Source of the DNA: Nautilus pompilius
Lineage: Eukaryota > Mollusca > Cephalopoda > Nautilida > Nautilidae
Length of the DNA stretch: 64,000 bases
Assembly: GCA_018389105.1 (NCBI GenBank)
Contig: JACATO010000092.1
Location: forward strand, 1,294,842 to 1,358,841
Direction of reading: 5' to 3'
Shown: positions 12,001-25,649 of the stretch, one piece after another
Position numbering within the stretch: the first letter of the stretch is position 1
Layout: each line of letters starts with the position of its first letter
The notes under the pieces: model-generated
Told to the model about the DNA's origin: nothing
Databases searched by the model: none
What the model saw: only the letters and a program-made list of their open reading frames with translations
Translations under genes and position numbers: made by a program

Positions 12001-14160
12001 GTGTTTCAGAATAAATAAATATTTGATAAAATAAAAGATGAAAGACTTTGAAAAGAACTTCAAGATAAAGTAAATTACATATCTTTAATGTTCTCTATGT
12101 ATATTTTAGAAGAGATTGTTTGCAATCGTAAAAGCATAATAGAAATAAATCTGAAAACCTATGCTACTGAAAAGAGAATTATGAAGTCATTAAACACTAG
12201 AAGTAATGGAAGACGGTGCATTGAAAACTTAAAAATAAAGAAAAAATTAAGTAAATGATTTTAGACATAAGGTATTACCTATGGAAGTTTTCTACTGGTT
12301 GTGATGTTCAGAGGTTGGGGTGTGTGGGTCAGGGGAGTGCACTGATATGTTACACGCACAGGTTTCCACTTCCTGTAAATAAAGCACCAAACCTAAACTG
12401 CTCATCTACAAAACAGTAACAAGATCTGATTTCAGTAGATTTAAAATGTAGTCGGGATAATGAAAAATACTAGTAACTAAAGGATGTGGAAAGCAACAGC
12501 TTTGTGAAAGTAGGGAGAGAATGTTCCAGCATTTTTCTTTTTTCTTTTATTATTTTGTAATTAAGATAACTAATAAAGGACGTTTCGATGAACTCTTCTC
12601 TCACCATCATCAAGTTTTACAGACTATTTTCGACCACTCAGGCCGCAGGTCTATGACGGCGCCATGGAAAGATCTCAAAACTCGGTTTCGTTAGTAAATT
12701 CTTTTAGTACTGACAGCAAAGTGATGGAAAATTCCCGAACTTTACTTCTGTAATAAAAAAACCCGGAAAAAATTTCGCTTTACCAATAACTTTTTCACTC
12801 TTAACAAATCTGTGATCTCGAAACTGCAACAACTGATGGCGTTAACAAAGATAAACATTTAGAGGGACTGTTTAAGACTAGCGTATCCGCAATTCGCTGT
12901 ATTTTTACAAGCTCAAAACGTGAAACAAAACCGAAAGTAAACCACGTGAGTCAAGGGACACTTAGCAACAGACTGGAAATAGGGATACGACATCAAGGCC
13001 TTTGTTATTACATATCATTTACTCCGTAATTTTCTGTTTAATTTAGGGACACAGTTTCTTCACGGTTTGGTATCCGAAAGGATGCTGATGAGCGTTCGTT
13101 TTCTGTTTTCTGACTATTTAGAGGAGTTTTTTTAAATTTAGTTGCTTTTATCGAGGTGACAAATTTGCCTTTACATTACAAACACACACAAAGTAAGATT
13201 GTAAAACAAAACATTTCTCGCTCTATCAGAGACATCGCTGAAAATAAAGTCATCGAAAACGTAGTGTATAAATCATGTAAAAATACGAAATAAAAGCAAG
13301 TGAATTTTTTAGAGCTGTATATAATAGTATACACAGGGTTAGGCCGTACCTAGACGTGGCTCATGAGAGTGAACGAAAGAAAGAAACGGTCCTGACTTAG
13401 GTCGCGGAAATCTCGTGCAGATGTCAAAACAATCGAACATTTCTGTCATGATCCATGAATCTACAACCACTAATAGTCTTACTGTTCTAGTAGTCTGCTC
13501 AAGAACTGCTGTTGACTAATATACTGATCTCCATTCATTTTATTTTGACTTGGAACATGTGAAATGCGGCGTAGATGTAAAAGTCATATATGATACTCTA
13601 AATTGTTTACAAAGATCTGGTTTTTAGCTGCAGTACCTATAATAAATTGTAATTCCTCTTGCGTCTGATGGAGTATCACGATATTAAGACGAAAGATAGG
13701 AGCTAGAGAACTATTTCTTGATGATTTTCCTAATGCAACATTTTGGCATTGTGCCAGGCTTGAACTTGGGGGATTAATGCTGAAGAAGTTTCAGGGCTAA
13801 TTTATCCATGAATTTGTGATGAATCGTACGCATTATATCACAGGTCTCTCCAGAATCAAGATAAACTAATTGCCCCTTGCACTGAGTTTCTTTAACGCCA
13901 GTTGCTGAAAATTGATCGTGTATTCAGTATAAGATGGGTTTCTTTATCTTAAATAACTGTGAAAGCAATATGGCGATCTTTTAAAACTCTATGAGAATTT
14001 TGCAAACGAGTTCTGATGCTTAGAAGTTTAGTGCAGAGAGAGAAAAGTCTGAAGGACTAAAGAAAGTATTGGAATGGTCATCTTTCGTTGAAAGATTCGG
14101 TTTATTGCTGGACACTTATGAAGTTGTCTGAATCTTTACTTGAACTACAGAACCTAATAT
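9040..14160. other. AT-rich DNA with two GC-richer repeat-like patches
   Basis: No gene recognised. A GC-richer patch at about 10290-10620 carries an 11-bp inverted repeat: TAGCTCCTAAT at 10324-10334 and its complement at 10525-10535. A second patch at 11480-11700 has, on the minus strand, a stretch resembling a pol III B box (GAGTTCGAGT). Both could be short interspersed elements, but neither can be assigned. Confidence 0.35.
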
Positions 14161-14167
14161 TTTCACA

Positions 14168-14410
14168 ATGCATGACGAAATAAGCAAAACTATCATGGTG
14201 TTACAGTGTCAGACAGACGAGTCAACACTAAAGCCCAGATGTCTGGTAGCGAGATGGTATTTCTTGGGATTGTACAGAGGGCTGTTAAAGTACCTACCAG
14301 ATACCGATAATAATTATTTAAGAGGTTTAGTAAGTAATATAAAGTCAAAGCTACTTTCAGCGACCACACCTTTAAAAGAAAAATGTGAAACATTAATTAA
14401 GCAGTGGTAG
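14168..14410 (+). other. Unrecognised 80-codon ORF with an LYR-like motif
   Basis: An ATG-started frame of 80 codons contains LYRGLLKYLPDTDNNYLRG followed by a lysine-rich helix-like stretch and a stop after LIKQW. The LYR...LL spacing resembles the start of mitochondrial LYR-motif proteins, but the rest does not clearly fit and no second supporting domain is visible. A further plus-strand frame at 14500-14814 may be related decayed coding DNA. It may be a pseudogene fragment or a chance frame. Confidence 0.2.
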
Positions 14411-15584
14411 TATTTGGGGATTGACGAATGGCCAGAAGGTACGAGTTTTACGTACTAGGATAGTGAAATCGAGAAAAATAGCAGAACAGTTTTTTCTAAG
14501 TGGTAGGCAGTGTGAGAGCCTACAGGAAATTTAAGGACTCGAAAGTGAAGGAAATTTCTGTACATCTTCAAAAAATGATAAAGATTCCAGTATTGACAGC
14601 CGAATGTCACCGCAAAGTCGACGGCTTCAAATTGACTATCTATCAACTCTACACTTTATCAAATTTAGTAGGACCTCTTCTTTGCAACTTCAACTCTGAA
14701 GAATTTTGGATGAAATGGCTTTTTAGTGGCAGAAGGCTGTCGAAGAAACCGCTTGTAGGGAGAAGGATAAAGCGAAAGAATTCTAAGACTACAAATCGCT
14801 GTTGGACATTTTGAGATGTACAAGCGGCAGGCTATGGTATTTAATTAATAAAGAATGTTATTCATTATTATTAATTTGAAAGTTTGTATCTCCTGGGGTG
14901 ATTTAGCAATTTTTACATTCTCGTGTTTTTAGGATTATGCATTTCTTGCTAACAATATAAATTTTAATTCTCAAAAAGTTAGACTTTTCCCCATATCCAC
15001 TTCTCCCTATTCTTCTTTCCAATATTGAAGGGTACCCTTAGTTCCTGAAATTCAGTTTCATTAGTGATATAGAAATTTTATAGAGCAAAATCCAAACTTC
15101 AATATCCCAAAACGTTTATGCCCAGGTTGTTTTTGTAATTCATGTCACTTAAAATTTTCTGGATTGATCAGTTTTATGTGGCAGAAATACGAAAACAGAA
15201 GGCAAAGTTCTTTTTTTAAAGAGAAACAAAAGCAAATACTAGAAAAGATAATAGTTTTCTCAGGTTTAAAAGTCACCAGGGAAAGTAAACAGATTTTAAA
15301 ACACTAAAAACAGCCCATTTTGAGGAAGTTCACGGTTAACTTGCCATTTAGTGGCGTACAAAATAGTTCGTTCGCTGGGCATACATTAAAAAGAGCACAA
15401 GTTCTTTGATGGCGGAAGATTTGTTCAACAGTAAGAACAAACAAAAAAAGAACCATTTGGTAGGATTCCGCTCGTACGTTTCGCAGATCTGCATAAACTT
15501 TTTTTTGTATAAATACTAATTATTTAGTATTGATTATTGATTATTTTTATAGCAGAAAATTGTTTTTCTGTTTGTGGTTTTGAT

Positions 15585-15770
15585 CATCACAAGTGGAGTG
15601 CCACAAGGTTCGTTTTGGGGCCTGTTTTGTTTTAATAGATACATAAATTATTTTGGTAATTAAATATATAATAATATTATGAAATTTTTAGATGATACCC
15701 AATTATACGGTAGAGATAATAATGGAGCCGATAAAGGGTAAAATGAATGTTCTGGAGGTTTACTGAGATA
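15585..15770 (+). pseudogene. Non-LTR retrotransposon reverse transcriptase relic
   Basis: Plus-strand translation gives SGVPQGS, the RT motif that precedes the catalytic box. A decayed GPVLF...YINYF stretch follows (recovered across frames), then KFLDDTQLYG, the counterpart of the F/YADD active-site box with A replaced by L. Spacing between the motifs matches the RT palm of CR1/Jockey-type LINEs. The reading is broken by stops and frameshifts and nothing upstream or downstream is preserved well enough to define ends. Confidence 0.6.
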
Positions 15771-15779
15771 GTTAGTATA

Positions 15780-18700
15780 ATGCGTGGAATCGGTTATGTT
15801 TCAAGCTTCTGTAGTCGCTTAATTTCTGCTTGAAATGCTTTACCAAACCAGAGAGTCTACACAGATAGCATAAATGTTTCTACAAATAGAGTTTATTTTC
15901 ACGTTTCTTGGGGGAAAGAGGAGGCCATACATAGGTTCTGAAAACTTGCTTCCTCTTTCACTTTCTATGCCTAATAACTTCAGCCAGTGGGATTGGCTGG
16001 GAAAGTACAGCTCACCTAAATTGTTTTGAGAGTATGTACATGGAGTGGTGGTGGTTAAGGATAAATGACAGCTTAAAAAAAAAAATTCATTTTTCTAATA
16101 TCAAGAAAATAACTGCAATAAAATACTTTGATAATTTATTAAGTAGATTTTTTAAAAGATTATTCCCATAAAAGCTGAAAATTAAATGTTATTGTATTTT
16201 ATGTATGAAGTTCTTAATTATCGTGATTCAGTGGGATTTTTTACGTGAAGATTATTCTTGCATTAACCACCTTTGGTTAATTCTAGAACCATCAATCGAA
16301 ATAAAATAAACCGTCTTTCTGTATATCATTGATCAAAAATATTAACCATAAAATGTCTGAAGTCAAATATAATATTTTAATGAAAGAAAATCACTCTAAA
16401 GAATAATGGTTTATTATTATTATTTTATTTTTGTGTGTCGTATTACTAATTTGAACATTTTACTTCCAGTTCACTTCTCGCATTGAGTTGGTGGTAAGTA
16501 GAAGTGCTGGCATCGATGCTGTGATGCCACTTCCTGGGCAGTAAACGCCGCCTTAGGCTACTATTTTACAAGCATTTTGGAGGCTGTTAAAAGATATGCA
16601 ATTACACGGCTGAAATTAAGACGACGAATAAGAGGCAGAAGGAAGAGAGAAAAACATCTTGATAATGATTACAAAAGTCAATCATTATCATTGTAAAATA
16701 ATTAGTTAAACATCTCTCAGCATAATATTAAAACTTTATACTATTAAAACCGGGGTTTGTACTTGTATCAGAAAACTCAAACAAATTTGTTGCTATGTTT
16801 TTTTTCAGTATCTTTAGAGTTTTTCCATGCTTGTGATTATTTTATTTTTTAAAAGGATGTGATGAGTTTAAAACAAAAGGAATCAACTCCTTTTTAACTT
16901 CTTTATCATCTTCTTAGGTCTATTTACGGAGTCCTATCGAAATAAAACGAGTACCTTTGAAGCACAAGTAACTTTTATTGTTATATGTACACCTAAGAGT
17001 CTTCACTTTAAATCAGTATCTAGTGGCTTTTCCACATGCCTCGAAAAATGTTGATACCATGGTCCATCGTATTGCGTAGCTTAGTTTTTCCTTCAGTTCT
17101 GCTACAGGTATAGGTCGTTTTCGCTGTTACCTGTTAAATCAGATTCACGTCAGAACTCCTAGGTTTCCACGAAAGAAACTGTAGTCGCTTTGTCTCTTTC
17201 ATTGGTTAATAGTTTTAGAGTAACAATATTCTTGCAGCAAATGTTTTGCTTTAAATGCAAACCTCTTGTTGGAAACGTGGCATAAAAAGATTATCGAGAA
17301 TGGATATGTGAAACATAATTCAGATGTCCCTAGATAAACACCAGGTCAGCCTATCCAGAATCCCAAATCGCTGCCGCTTTTGCACCAGTACTGCCATATC
17401 GAGCTGTTGGATGCAAGATTTCCTAAGATGCTTCACTAGGATTTCTCCACCTCCGTGTTCGTGCATTCTACGTGAATTGATGTAGTTTTAACTCGCTGGA
17501 AAACAGAACAGACGTCAAAAAATTCCATAGATCTGTAGTCTGCGTATGACTTCCTGGGTTCATGCAAATCTGAATTGCACATTGGCTTCCGTAAGCAGGG
17601 ATTTTTGCTGAGCAATGTATCTTTTGCATTAAAATTTATGCAACTAGCACTGAGATACGCCCTGTGACAAATTTGTAGCATTGTCAGTGCCCACAAGTCT
17701 TGTGAGAAGATTAAATCTCACTTGGCAAGGGCAGGCCTTTTTGGCTCATTATATAACTATCGATAACCACCATGATCGATAGTTAACAGCTTCTTAATTT
17801 GCCTAATAAAAATTAGCAATAATATTATGCACTTTCCCTTTGCGAGTTCAAGATTCCATTCTGCATTTCACTTTGACCACCACAGTTTGACTCTCCATTA
17901 ACGCGACTTTCTGTAAATGGTGATATACCACGAACGCCAACCGTACAACGCCAAGTGCTATTTTTAGCCTGAGTGCATTGTAAAATGGGCTGTTCCATCG
18001 TTTTTATGGATTTTTATCATTGTACAAAAGTCTATTCATGAGCTGCAGTAAAATAATTATTTTAATGATTTTTTTTAAAAATAAGTTTGAAATGTATCAC
18101 ATTAAAGATGCCATTTTGTTATTCGAAATATAGAAACTACCAATGTTTTAAGTTAAAATGAAGAATGCTACTGTACTAAATTTGATTATATTTCTGCACA
18201 GCCATTTTTAATAAAGTTTATATTTGGTTGTATTTGTCTAGTTTATACCATTACAAAGATGCTTAAAGCCAAATTAGTTTATAATAGTTACATAAAATGT
18301 CAGAAACCAATGTAGCTTGTTCGAGTCTTCCAAGAATTAGGAAATTTTCAGTGCTGAAATGATAATAATGAAAAGGAAATTTGGCTACAAAGATTCAGTT
18401 GAGAGATCTCATGGTCGTGAATATTTTAAGGAATTGGCAATAATATATCTGTCTTTACTCTTAAAGACCCGCATGAGTTATTATAGCTTTCTGTCTTTTA
18501 ACAAGGTGAAATTGTGCTAAATTATTTATTTTGCATTGATAAGCTTAAATCTAATACGCATTTTTCGCATCTTGGCAAAGATTTCTATGGGGCGCAGCGT
18601 TCTAAGGCATTCGTTGGGAAAATGCATCAGATGACGCAGGAACCAGAAGATCACGTGTTCATCACTATCTCCAGCTAATTATAGATTTTAAAAATAGAAA

Positions 18701-21700
18701 TTTGCAGTGAAAACCAACATCACTGGGCGCCAAAACGGTCTCTGCACTACCCCCTAATGACGACGTCAGAGAAAGATGGATGAAATGTAGATATCAATAA
18801 TGAAACAATAACCAAGGAAGCAATTTAATAAGACTGATTATATCCTACAATTTGGCGTAAACATTTTAAAGCATTGGCGCATAATTTTCAACTTCGTTCC
18901 GTACAGGTTCTGGTCTTCTATCAAACTTTGAATTTCTGTGTATATATTCTTCCTAAAACTAAATCGAGTTACTCGGAAGACTAGACCGCTGTCCCTTACC
19001 AGTAAATTTCTCCTCAACAGCCTTTTTCCTTTAGGGAGACAACAATAAATGCACAAAAAGAAACATTTTATCAGGACTGAATTTCGATGGCAGTCATGAT
19101 AAATCCTTCTTTATCGCCATTGAGTATGTTTATTTTGATCGGGTCAAGAACAAATTGTTTCATGAAGGTTACATCTATTCCAAGTAAAATGAGCTGGTTG
19201 GTGGTGTAATCGTATCCAGATATGAGCAGAGGCTACAAGAAATGTGCAATGATAGCTTAAAATGCTCTTTTCCGCCGTACCACTTAGCGCAAACCCCATA
19301 ATAACAAAGAAAGGGTCCAGCAGATTGTCAGCCAGTCTGCAGTAGAGATAAGTGAAAATGCCTTCGGTTAGCTACCATTCATCAATAGCATCTTTCGTAC
19401 CATTCGTGACTACAGACAAGCTGCAATGTTGCTTATGTGACTGAACTGATTTAAAAAACGTTTTACACATGCAGATACATCTGGCTGAAATAATTCTGTA
19501 CATGTAGCTTCACGTTTGTTTAATTCTGTTATACTAATTTACAGTGAATTCACCTGCCCATGTGTTTTCTTTATAATTTCGATTATTCCCTGCATAGCTT
19601 GGATCTCAAACTACTGCCATCAAGGTTGGTAAGACCCTCTATCTTAATGACACATAGGACTGCTTTTACTACCTTACTTCCTACTTGTCACAATGTGTGT
19701 ATTTCAGGGGGCAAGCAGAGGACTTGCGACAAGGTACACGAAGGACAAGGCGTTGCGTTTATGGCCTTTGTTTGGAAGAATGATATCATCAATGCATTTG
19801 AGACTCTGTAGGGGAGCTTCCTGTAGAAACAAAACCGATTAAGGACCAGAGCAAAACTTTCCATTGCACATCCGTTTTGAAAATGACCTACCGAATACAA
19901 GCATTTGGATCAAGAGCGGCACCGAAGATTCTTGACGAATGTTGGCCTGCATCACCAAAAAATCTCAAGATTTCCCATTTTTTAAAAACGTAAGCAGAGT
20001 CGCAACATTACTAACCAGATTATTGCCGCTTCAGCGTTCTGCACCCAAACAGAAAAGAAAGTTGCTTTTAAAACCTCATCCAGATATAATGACAGGCACA
20101 TCCTGAACTTCCTGCGAGGCATCGGCAACATTAGCCTGTAAAACTATAGAATAGAAAACAACACAACTTGAAATACCATCTAGATTGTAATAGACTGTGT
20201 AGAACCCTTTTCCAAAATACCTCTGATTTTGATGTTTTATGAAAGCACATATGATCTTGAAGAAATAATGATTGTGTACAATGCATCAAACTTTGTCTTC
20301 AATCCGATGAAAAACTTCCCCATCTCGTGCATATCACCGTGCCTGAAATCTTGCCAGTAATAGCATGAATTGTTCTTGAACTATAAATCATAGTTAACTG
20401 ATCAGTTTAAGTTTTAATCAAAATTATATTTACAAACGTATGTGATATACCCTTTATTTGCAGCTATGTATCACAAAAATGTGACGGTTGTTTAATTATT
20501 TGACCCTACTTTGATTTTCAATGCTTTTTAAAAAATCAACAGGGTTAATAGCAAAAGAAATTAAGGACAAAAAAAAATACTGGAATATAATAGAATGAAA
20601 GAAACTTCCCTTCGTGGAGGGAAATGAACCCGGGGGGGGGAGGGTAATAGAATAATTTCAGCTTCGTGCCAAGAGGCTTAAAATAATAGTCTAACTGGAT
20701 GGCGTAATCAAATATATTTACAATTTCAGATTAATATATATTTTGTATACGTATAACGCATAGTAAATATGTATTCGTATATAATGCACACAAACAGAAT
20801 ACAAAGGCACGATAAATTTGTTCTCGTTTAGCAGTTGTAATGCTTGAAACGAAAAATATTCATTTATTAAGTGTATTTGTGTAACTAATGCTAGAAATCA
20901 AATGAAAAAATACACATGATTCTGCTGATATTATGGCAAAGATGAGTTTGTAGACCCCTCAAAAAAAATTATTAAGAATCTTATATAAAAACAATCATTA
21001 AAATACTGTGAAAGGACAGCATTTGTTCTTTTGTTTCCAAGTTTTAACATAGAACTTGAATGGAAATGCCTTTTCATCAAGCGTAAAGTTGAAGGTTACT
21101 GATAAATTGACATACTCTAGACGCCTTTATTGCTATACTGGTATGGAAGAAGAAAGTAAATGTACCAGGAGGCTTTCGATTAAGTAGAACAGAATTACGA
21201 TAGAAAATGCGATGCCAAAGTAAATTAACCATGGTGCCTGAAAACATTTAAAATAATTTCTCCTTCTGCATCATCAGACCTTAATAGCATTCTGTGAGAA
21301 GAGACGTAGCTGACAATACATTTCTTTCGTTAAAGATTGTTGCAGGACGTAAAAAGCAATTCAGATTATTTGTTTAAGAATCTTGAATTGATTTTAAGAC
21401 GAATGGCCATAGATATTTTCAAAACACTTTTGGAGAAGACGTCTTCTTTTTGTAAATAAAAATTTTTAAAAATTTAAAAATCTAAGCTGCAGTCGACAAT
21501 GTCCTGTGCTGAATAAAATGTGCCTAAATATAACTGGAAAAATTTGGTTATACGTATTTTAAAAACAAGAAGCATATTAAAGGGGAAATACAGTAAATGC
21601 GCAGGAAATTTGGTTTTCATAAAACAGATAGTTTTCTAAACTAATTTCAACACTATATGCTAAAAATGTATTTTAAATATGAAAAATGTAAAAAAATGTT

Positions 21701-24500
21701 GAAATATATGGAGTAATTTATCCATCGACAGCTTTAAAAGCCACGGTTATATAATTTTTTTTGGTAATCAAAATGTTGCCGGGAGTGAAAAAGGATAATA
21801 GCCAAAATGTCTTCAATTTTTCCAATCTTAACCCTAGCTATAAACTTACCATGTCTAACCTTAACATAACTCTGTTTATAATAACCCAAACTATAAACTT
21901 ATCCTAGTCTAACCCTAATAAAACCTAACTCGAACCCTGAATGTACCATAAATCTTGCAGATTTGTAAACTAAAATTTGAAAACAATAGTTGTATTTAAG
22001 TTGTATTTATAATTACGCCAGTGTATGAAAATAAATACTAATAATTTTGATACTTGTCAGTTTAGTATAATATCTGTGATTTTAAAACATTCACACCTTT
22101 AAAAAAATTTTCATTTATAAAAAAAACGCTGAACGAAAATAAGATAACAAAGTCTTTGTGCGTCTTTCAGAAGCCATTGTTATTATTGCATTTTTGTTGT
22201 TTTATAAGCGATATCTTTTAATAGGGAGCCCGTGGCCGGTAATGTGAACGATGAAGACAAGAGAATAGAAATTAAAACAAGGATGATAACTCAAAATAGT
22301 TTCTTTCGATTTTAATTTTAACTTTTCTAGGGCGAATTTTGTCTACTGTTCATTAAAATCTACCAATACGTTTTTATTTAGAAAATTATTGTAATAAACA
22401 ACAGCTAATCTCATCCTCGGGGCGTTAATAGCGCAATCACCTGGATTCTAATGTAAATCGCGTAGGTTTGATGAGAATGAAAGAGAGATGGAGAGAGAAG
22501 TAATTTTGACCTTACTGAAATGAAGTGCTATCGCACTCGAATCAATTTCCCCGCGCGTAACAAAAAGCAATATTGGATAGGCATCAACGAAAATTTATAG
22601 ATGAATAAACTGAGGGCATTAATTTAAAGTACTTATTGTTTGGCAGGTGAGTGGTACTCTTATTATTTTTCAGTCGGTGGAAGAATTAACATCTAGAAAC
22701 GAAAACAGACTGCGCTCCGAGTGACTTGGCGGACTGAGAAAAGATAAAAAAAGAGCTCGTTAGCTGCGGAATTGTTTACGATCTCGTATCGGTGGGATTG
22801 ACATGATTTTTCAAAATATAAGATTAATCTATGTTTAGCAGAAAACGCAATGTACACTTATATGAAAATTGCTATGTAGCTCTCTTTTTATTGAATAATA
22901 GTAATAATAATAAAAATAATAATATAGAGTTTTAAATACAATCAATATAATGCTTGATAAAACGACAGTAGAATGATTCAATCAGTTTGTGATCTTGCAC
23001 GTGGAATTTAAATTTGTGTACACATACATCAAGTCGCTCTAAATAATTTATTTCTTAATTAATTCAATACTTTTAAGATAAGAGTTAATTAAATGTAAGT
23101 ATGAAAAACACTTTATTATACCACTGGTGTGCATCATTCCACTGTAGGGTATGAACTAATGAACAAAGATGCTCAGAGATTAGCTTCGTTATGGCCGAAT
23201 TCAAAGTGATGGGGAAATGTAAAAAGCAAGTCACGTGGATAAATTTTTAATGTTAAAAATGGCAGCGGTAAGAAGTCGTATCAGTACGTGTTGCAACCAA
23301 AATGTCAAAAATTCAAAGATCAACGACTGAAGGAGAAAATTGTAATGAATCCCGCTTCTTTCAGCCCGTTTGTGAGGACTTACTAATGAAGTATTTTATT
23401 ATTTTAAGTATTTCGGCTGATAAAAAAAAAAGAAAACCAAATCATTATACATAGCTATACACGGAATTTACTTGGCATCTATTTGTCCTGTCTTCTTTTA
23501 CTTTTGACGGCAATAGCAGCAGCAGATTTAATTTTGATTACTGAAACAAAAAGCAACTAATTATTCTAAAATAATATGGCTAAAATTATAACCTAGGGGT
23601 GTTACATAAAATGTGCCTCTTCATAGAATTTTTCGATATCTCAGTTTTAGGCACGATTAATAAAATTTTAGTAGGTCCGTGTTCCGCCGACGCTGCGATT
23701 TAAAGTCTAAAATTATTGTATTTATCTGAGTGTGTGCGATGTCACTACAAAAGGTTTTCTTTTTAAGATCGTTTGGAATATAGTCAAGGAGAGGGATGCT
23801 GTCTGTTTGTTTTTGTCTTAATGCTAAACCGAGAAAATGGCGGATTGGCGTGAAACAGATTAGTAATTACAATGAAAATATGGCGGAAAGAAGACCTACA
23901 ACACAGTTATTTTCAGTCTTTTTCGAAGAATATCGTTGGACCAGGGCAAATAAGCTGACAGCAAGTGAATTCACCAATATTCGTAAAATGTTCAGTGAAA
24001 TCCTATAAAAGGGAACAGATCTGTCATGCCAATCACACTCCAAATAAAATGAAGACGAGGTTTCTAATCTAAAGCATTTCTCATGCATAACAAACTGTTT
24101 GGTTCTCAGATAGATCACCTATAAAGAAATAACATGATTATACTCGTTTAAAAACTATTCTTTATCCTTGTTTATAGTTTTAATTTTCTTCTTTCAATAA
24201 AATTAATTATTTCCTACAGAAATAAGTTGATTATTGTTTAGTTAATTGATGTATTGGTGGGTATGGCGCCTCCGACATTGATTAGAAGTTTAATGTTAAA
24301 TCAACTGTTAACAAAGGTGAACAGAATAATTACCAGTGAACTTCATCAAATTGTTTCCATAGCCATACAAAAGAAAAAGTAACATTCCTTTTGCCTCACG
24401 TTTATTGAGATAATTTTAATTAATTTTTTATGGATTATAGACACACAGAGAATAATACAATTAATATAAGAAACTTGATGCTTCAGCTTCAATGTAATTA
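15780..24500. other. Long AT-rich stretch without a recognised gene
   Basis: Short frames at 17436-17696 (minus), 18838-19056 (minus), 19560-19811 (plus) and 23796-24008 (plus) show no recognisable motif. GC-richer segments near 17000-17700 and 19080-20130 look like decayed coding or transposon DNA but cannot be named. Other items are an 11-bp inverted repeat at 17754-17785, a run of nine or more G near 20632, and TAACCCTA-like words at 21825-21960. Confidence 0.4.
17754..17785. repeat. Perfect 11-bp inverted repeat with 10-bp loop
   Basis: TAACTATCGAT at 17754-17764 is followed after ten bases by its exact complement at 17775-17785. It could form a hairpin or a protein-binding site. No gene next to it explains it. 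Confidence 0.6.
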
Positions 24501-24511
24501 CACGTGTCTTT

Positions 24512-25223
24512 ATGTTCTTTGATCTATGTGTGATTAAGAAACATATTAAGCCTAGAAATCTAATTACAATCTTCTATCAGTGGTTTGGATGTTTTTCCGA
24601 AAAGTCAGGTACCATGTATTTCAGTAAATTACTTCCATTTATCGGAAGCAAGTATCGTCTGGGAATGACAAGTTCGGGAGAGTTGAAATTATGCGATTTT
24701 CTAAATACAATGCAGGAAATAAATATTTTTCATCTAGAACACAAACAGTTGACTGATAATTATGCCTTCCTGAGAGTAAGAGTTAAAGCTCAGCTATTCG
24801 GGGCTCTCTCATTAACGCTGATCCCTTACTTCACTGATATCCCGGCTTCGCTAGGAGGTTTCGCTGTCGAGTTAAAACGCAAGTTTATTTGCGATCCGGT
24901 TTTAAAAGCAGCAATTACTGTAATTTTAAAGAGAAAGAATTTAAGGAGTTACATTTAGAGTACATTTGGAGGACGTAAATGAAAATGGAAGTTTATCGAT
25001 CCGACCATTTTGTCTTCCGGATTTGACTTATCAACTGTTTAAAGTAAAATATGACACATACTATGAGATCCAATCATACCATCTCGAGCAGGAACAAATA
25101 GTTGCCACTGATGGAGTTCGTCCATGCTGCGAATTCGAATTTATACAAACCGTCTTTAATGCAGCGAAATGCGATAAGCGCCATGAGACCCACACACTGA
25201 AGTGTATTCGTGAAGCAGACTGA
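24512..25223 (+). pseudogene. Unrecognised two-frame coding-like region (possible frameshifted gene)
   Basis: An ATG-started frame of 148 codons (24512-24958) ends just as a second frame, open from 24945, takes over and continues to a stop at 25223. One small frameshift around 24945-24958 would join them into about 235 codons. The first part includes FSEKSGTMYFSKLLPF and LGGFAVELKRKFICD. The second includes LPDLTYQLFKVKYDTYYE and PCCEFEFIQTVFNAAKCD. No signal peptide, transmembrane segment or known catalytic motif stands out, although a cysteine-rich tail is present. An AATAAA-like word lies about 130 bp downstream. It could be a damaged gene, a retro-copy, or two chance frames. I do not recognise the family. 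Confidence 0.3.
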
Positions 25224-25606
25224 AAATTTAAAAAAAAACAGACAAAAATATTTTTAGCAGTTCCTCCTTTTGGTAAAAAATGCTTACCTACAATTAATCT
25301 CCTAATAGCGCGTAATTTTTCAGTTAAAATTCTACGATCCCTATGTACCACTTCAAAATAAATAATTAAACATTTGTGGTATATTTCTCTAAATTATATT
25401 ATATTGTAAAATTAAAAAAAAATAGAAGTGTAAACCAAATAGACCGCGGGTTGTACTCGACGAAGCTTTTCAGTTTAAAGAAAAACAACTTTAATAGAGG
25501 AAAAATAAAGTGTAACATTATAAGCTATAAAAACGTTTTCATTTGAGGAAATCGCGTCATCGTTTTATATTTAAATAAATTATAGCATGATTCCCGTTTC
25601 ACTCAC

Positions 25607-25646
25607 TCACACACACACACACACCACACACACACACACACACACA
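25607..25646. repeat. (CA)n microsatellite
   Basis: About 40 bp of CA dinucleotides with one CC interruption near 25624. Confidence 0.95.
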
Positions 25647-25649
25647 TTT

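Noticed and set aside
20625..20650. G-run as a possible quadruplex
   Set aside because: It has one long G-run and one GGG, without the four separated runs a quadruplex needs on one strand.
21825..21960. TAACCCTA-like words suggesting an interstitial telomere repeat
   Set aside because: The words are irregular, mixed with other sequence and not in a tandem hexamer register.
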